Source: Elysia marginata (taxonomy: Eukaryota; Mollusca; Gastropoda; Plakobranchidae). From it: a stretch of 20,810 bases of DNA. Shown here piece by piece: positions 20,391-20,810 of the stretch; the stretch's first letter is position 1; each line of letters begins with the position of its first letter. Under the pieces are notes generated by a model, which made no database searches, had not been told where the DNA came from, and saw only the letters and a program-made list of their open reading frames with translations. Where the stretch lies: assembly GCA_019649035.1 (NCBI GenBank), contig BMAT01005465.1, positions 29,434 through 50,243 of the forward strand. The letters are read 5' to 3'. The translations under genes and the position numbers were made by a program.

Positions 20391-20810
20391 TACACTGAGC
20401 CACGCTGCTATATGGAGCCAACAATGCTTGCTGAGAGTTAAACTGAGTCACGCTGCTCCAAAAAGCCAGCAATGCTTGCTGAGAGTTACACTGAGTCACG
20501 CTGCTGCCATAAAGAGCCAGCACTGCTTGCTGAGAGTAACACTGAGCCACGCTGCTGCTATAAAGAGCCAGCAATGCTACCTGAAAGTTACATTGAGTCA
20601 CGCTGTTGCTATATAGAGCCAGCAATGCCTGCTGAGAGTTACACTGAGTCAAGCTGCTCCATAGAGCCAGCAATGCTTGCTGAGAGTTACACTGAGCCAC
20701 GCTGCTGCTATATAGAGCCAGCAATGCTTGCTGAGAGTTACACTTAGCCACGCTGCTCCATAGAGCCAGCAATGTTTGCTGAGAGTTACACTTAGCCACG
20801 CTGCTCCATA
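20391..20810. repeat. 48/51-bp minisatellite running off the window
   Basis: Units start at 20393, 20441, 20489, 20540, 20591, 20642, 20690, 20741 and 20789, with periods 48, 48, 51, 51, 51, 48, 51 and 48. The core is CACTGAGCCACGCTGCT, then ATAGAGCCAGCAATGCTTGC and TGAGAGTTA. Length changes are single triplets around GCTGCT(GCT). All units are multiples of three, so the - strand stays open from the window end to a TAA at 20368..20370 with 16-17-residue units like QCNSQQALLALYSSV; two + frames are open as well. It is clearly GC-richer than its flanks. It may be a coding repeat exon or simply a satellite. Confidence 0.95.

Overview
The window looks like nuclear DNA of an invertebrate animal, probably a mollusc. 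It has one spliced gene with GT-AG introns, long AT-rich non-coding stretches, micro- and minisatellites, a pogo-like MITE, and probable LINE and SINE remnants. The phylum is an inference; I could not run a search. One undetermined base (n) at 8227 lies inside a coding exon.

The only gene I can support is on the + strand: a BAHD1-like gene (bromo-adjacent homology domain-containing 1, a heterochromatin and H3K27me3-linked repressor in vertebrates). Four coding exons join in frame: 3056..4992, 5996..6158, 8097..8265 and 9884..10121 (stop TAG at 10119..10121). Together they encode at least 834 residues. The first exon encodes a long disordered region with proline-rich, Gln/His-rich, SUMO-related, NLS and histone-H1-tail-like parts. 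The last three encode the BAH domain and C-terminus. The reading frame enters the first exon through an acceptor, so translation starts either on an exon I cannot see or at the ATG at 3115. A TATA box at 2870 followed by a donor at 2924 is a possible internal promoter.

Layout: 1..3055 is upstream or intronic DNA without a supported coding exon, with inverted CCAAT motifs and simple repeats. 3056..10121 is the gene. From 10122 there is a 3' UTR of unknown length, with poly(A) signal candidates at 11091, 12842, 15951 and 16188. A 535-bp MITE with TA target duplications lies at 14445..14979. The region 16700..20810 is repeat-rich intergenic DNA: a 67/74-bp direct repeat, a probable LINE 3' end, a 59/66-bp alternating tandem repeat, a tRNA-derived SINE-like element, a paired CRE-like motif, and a 48/51-bp minisatellite that runs off the window end next to a hairpin.

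The most unusual observation is in intron 2. The acceptor of the BAH exon, with about 18 coding bases, has been tandemly copied three times upstream at about 88-bp spacing. This creates decoy splice acceptors, each followed by a donor-like GTGAGT or GTTAGT. I see no defence system, operon or other clearly new multi-gene system here.
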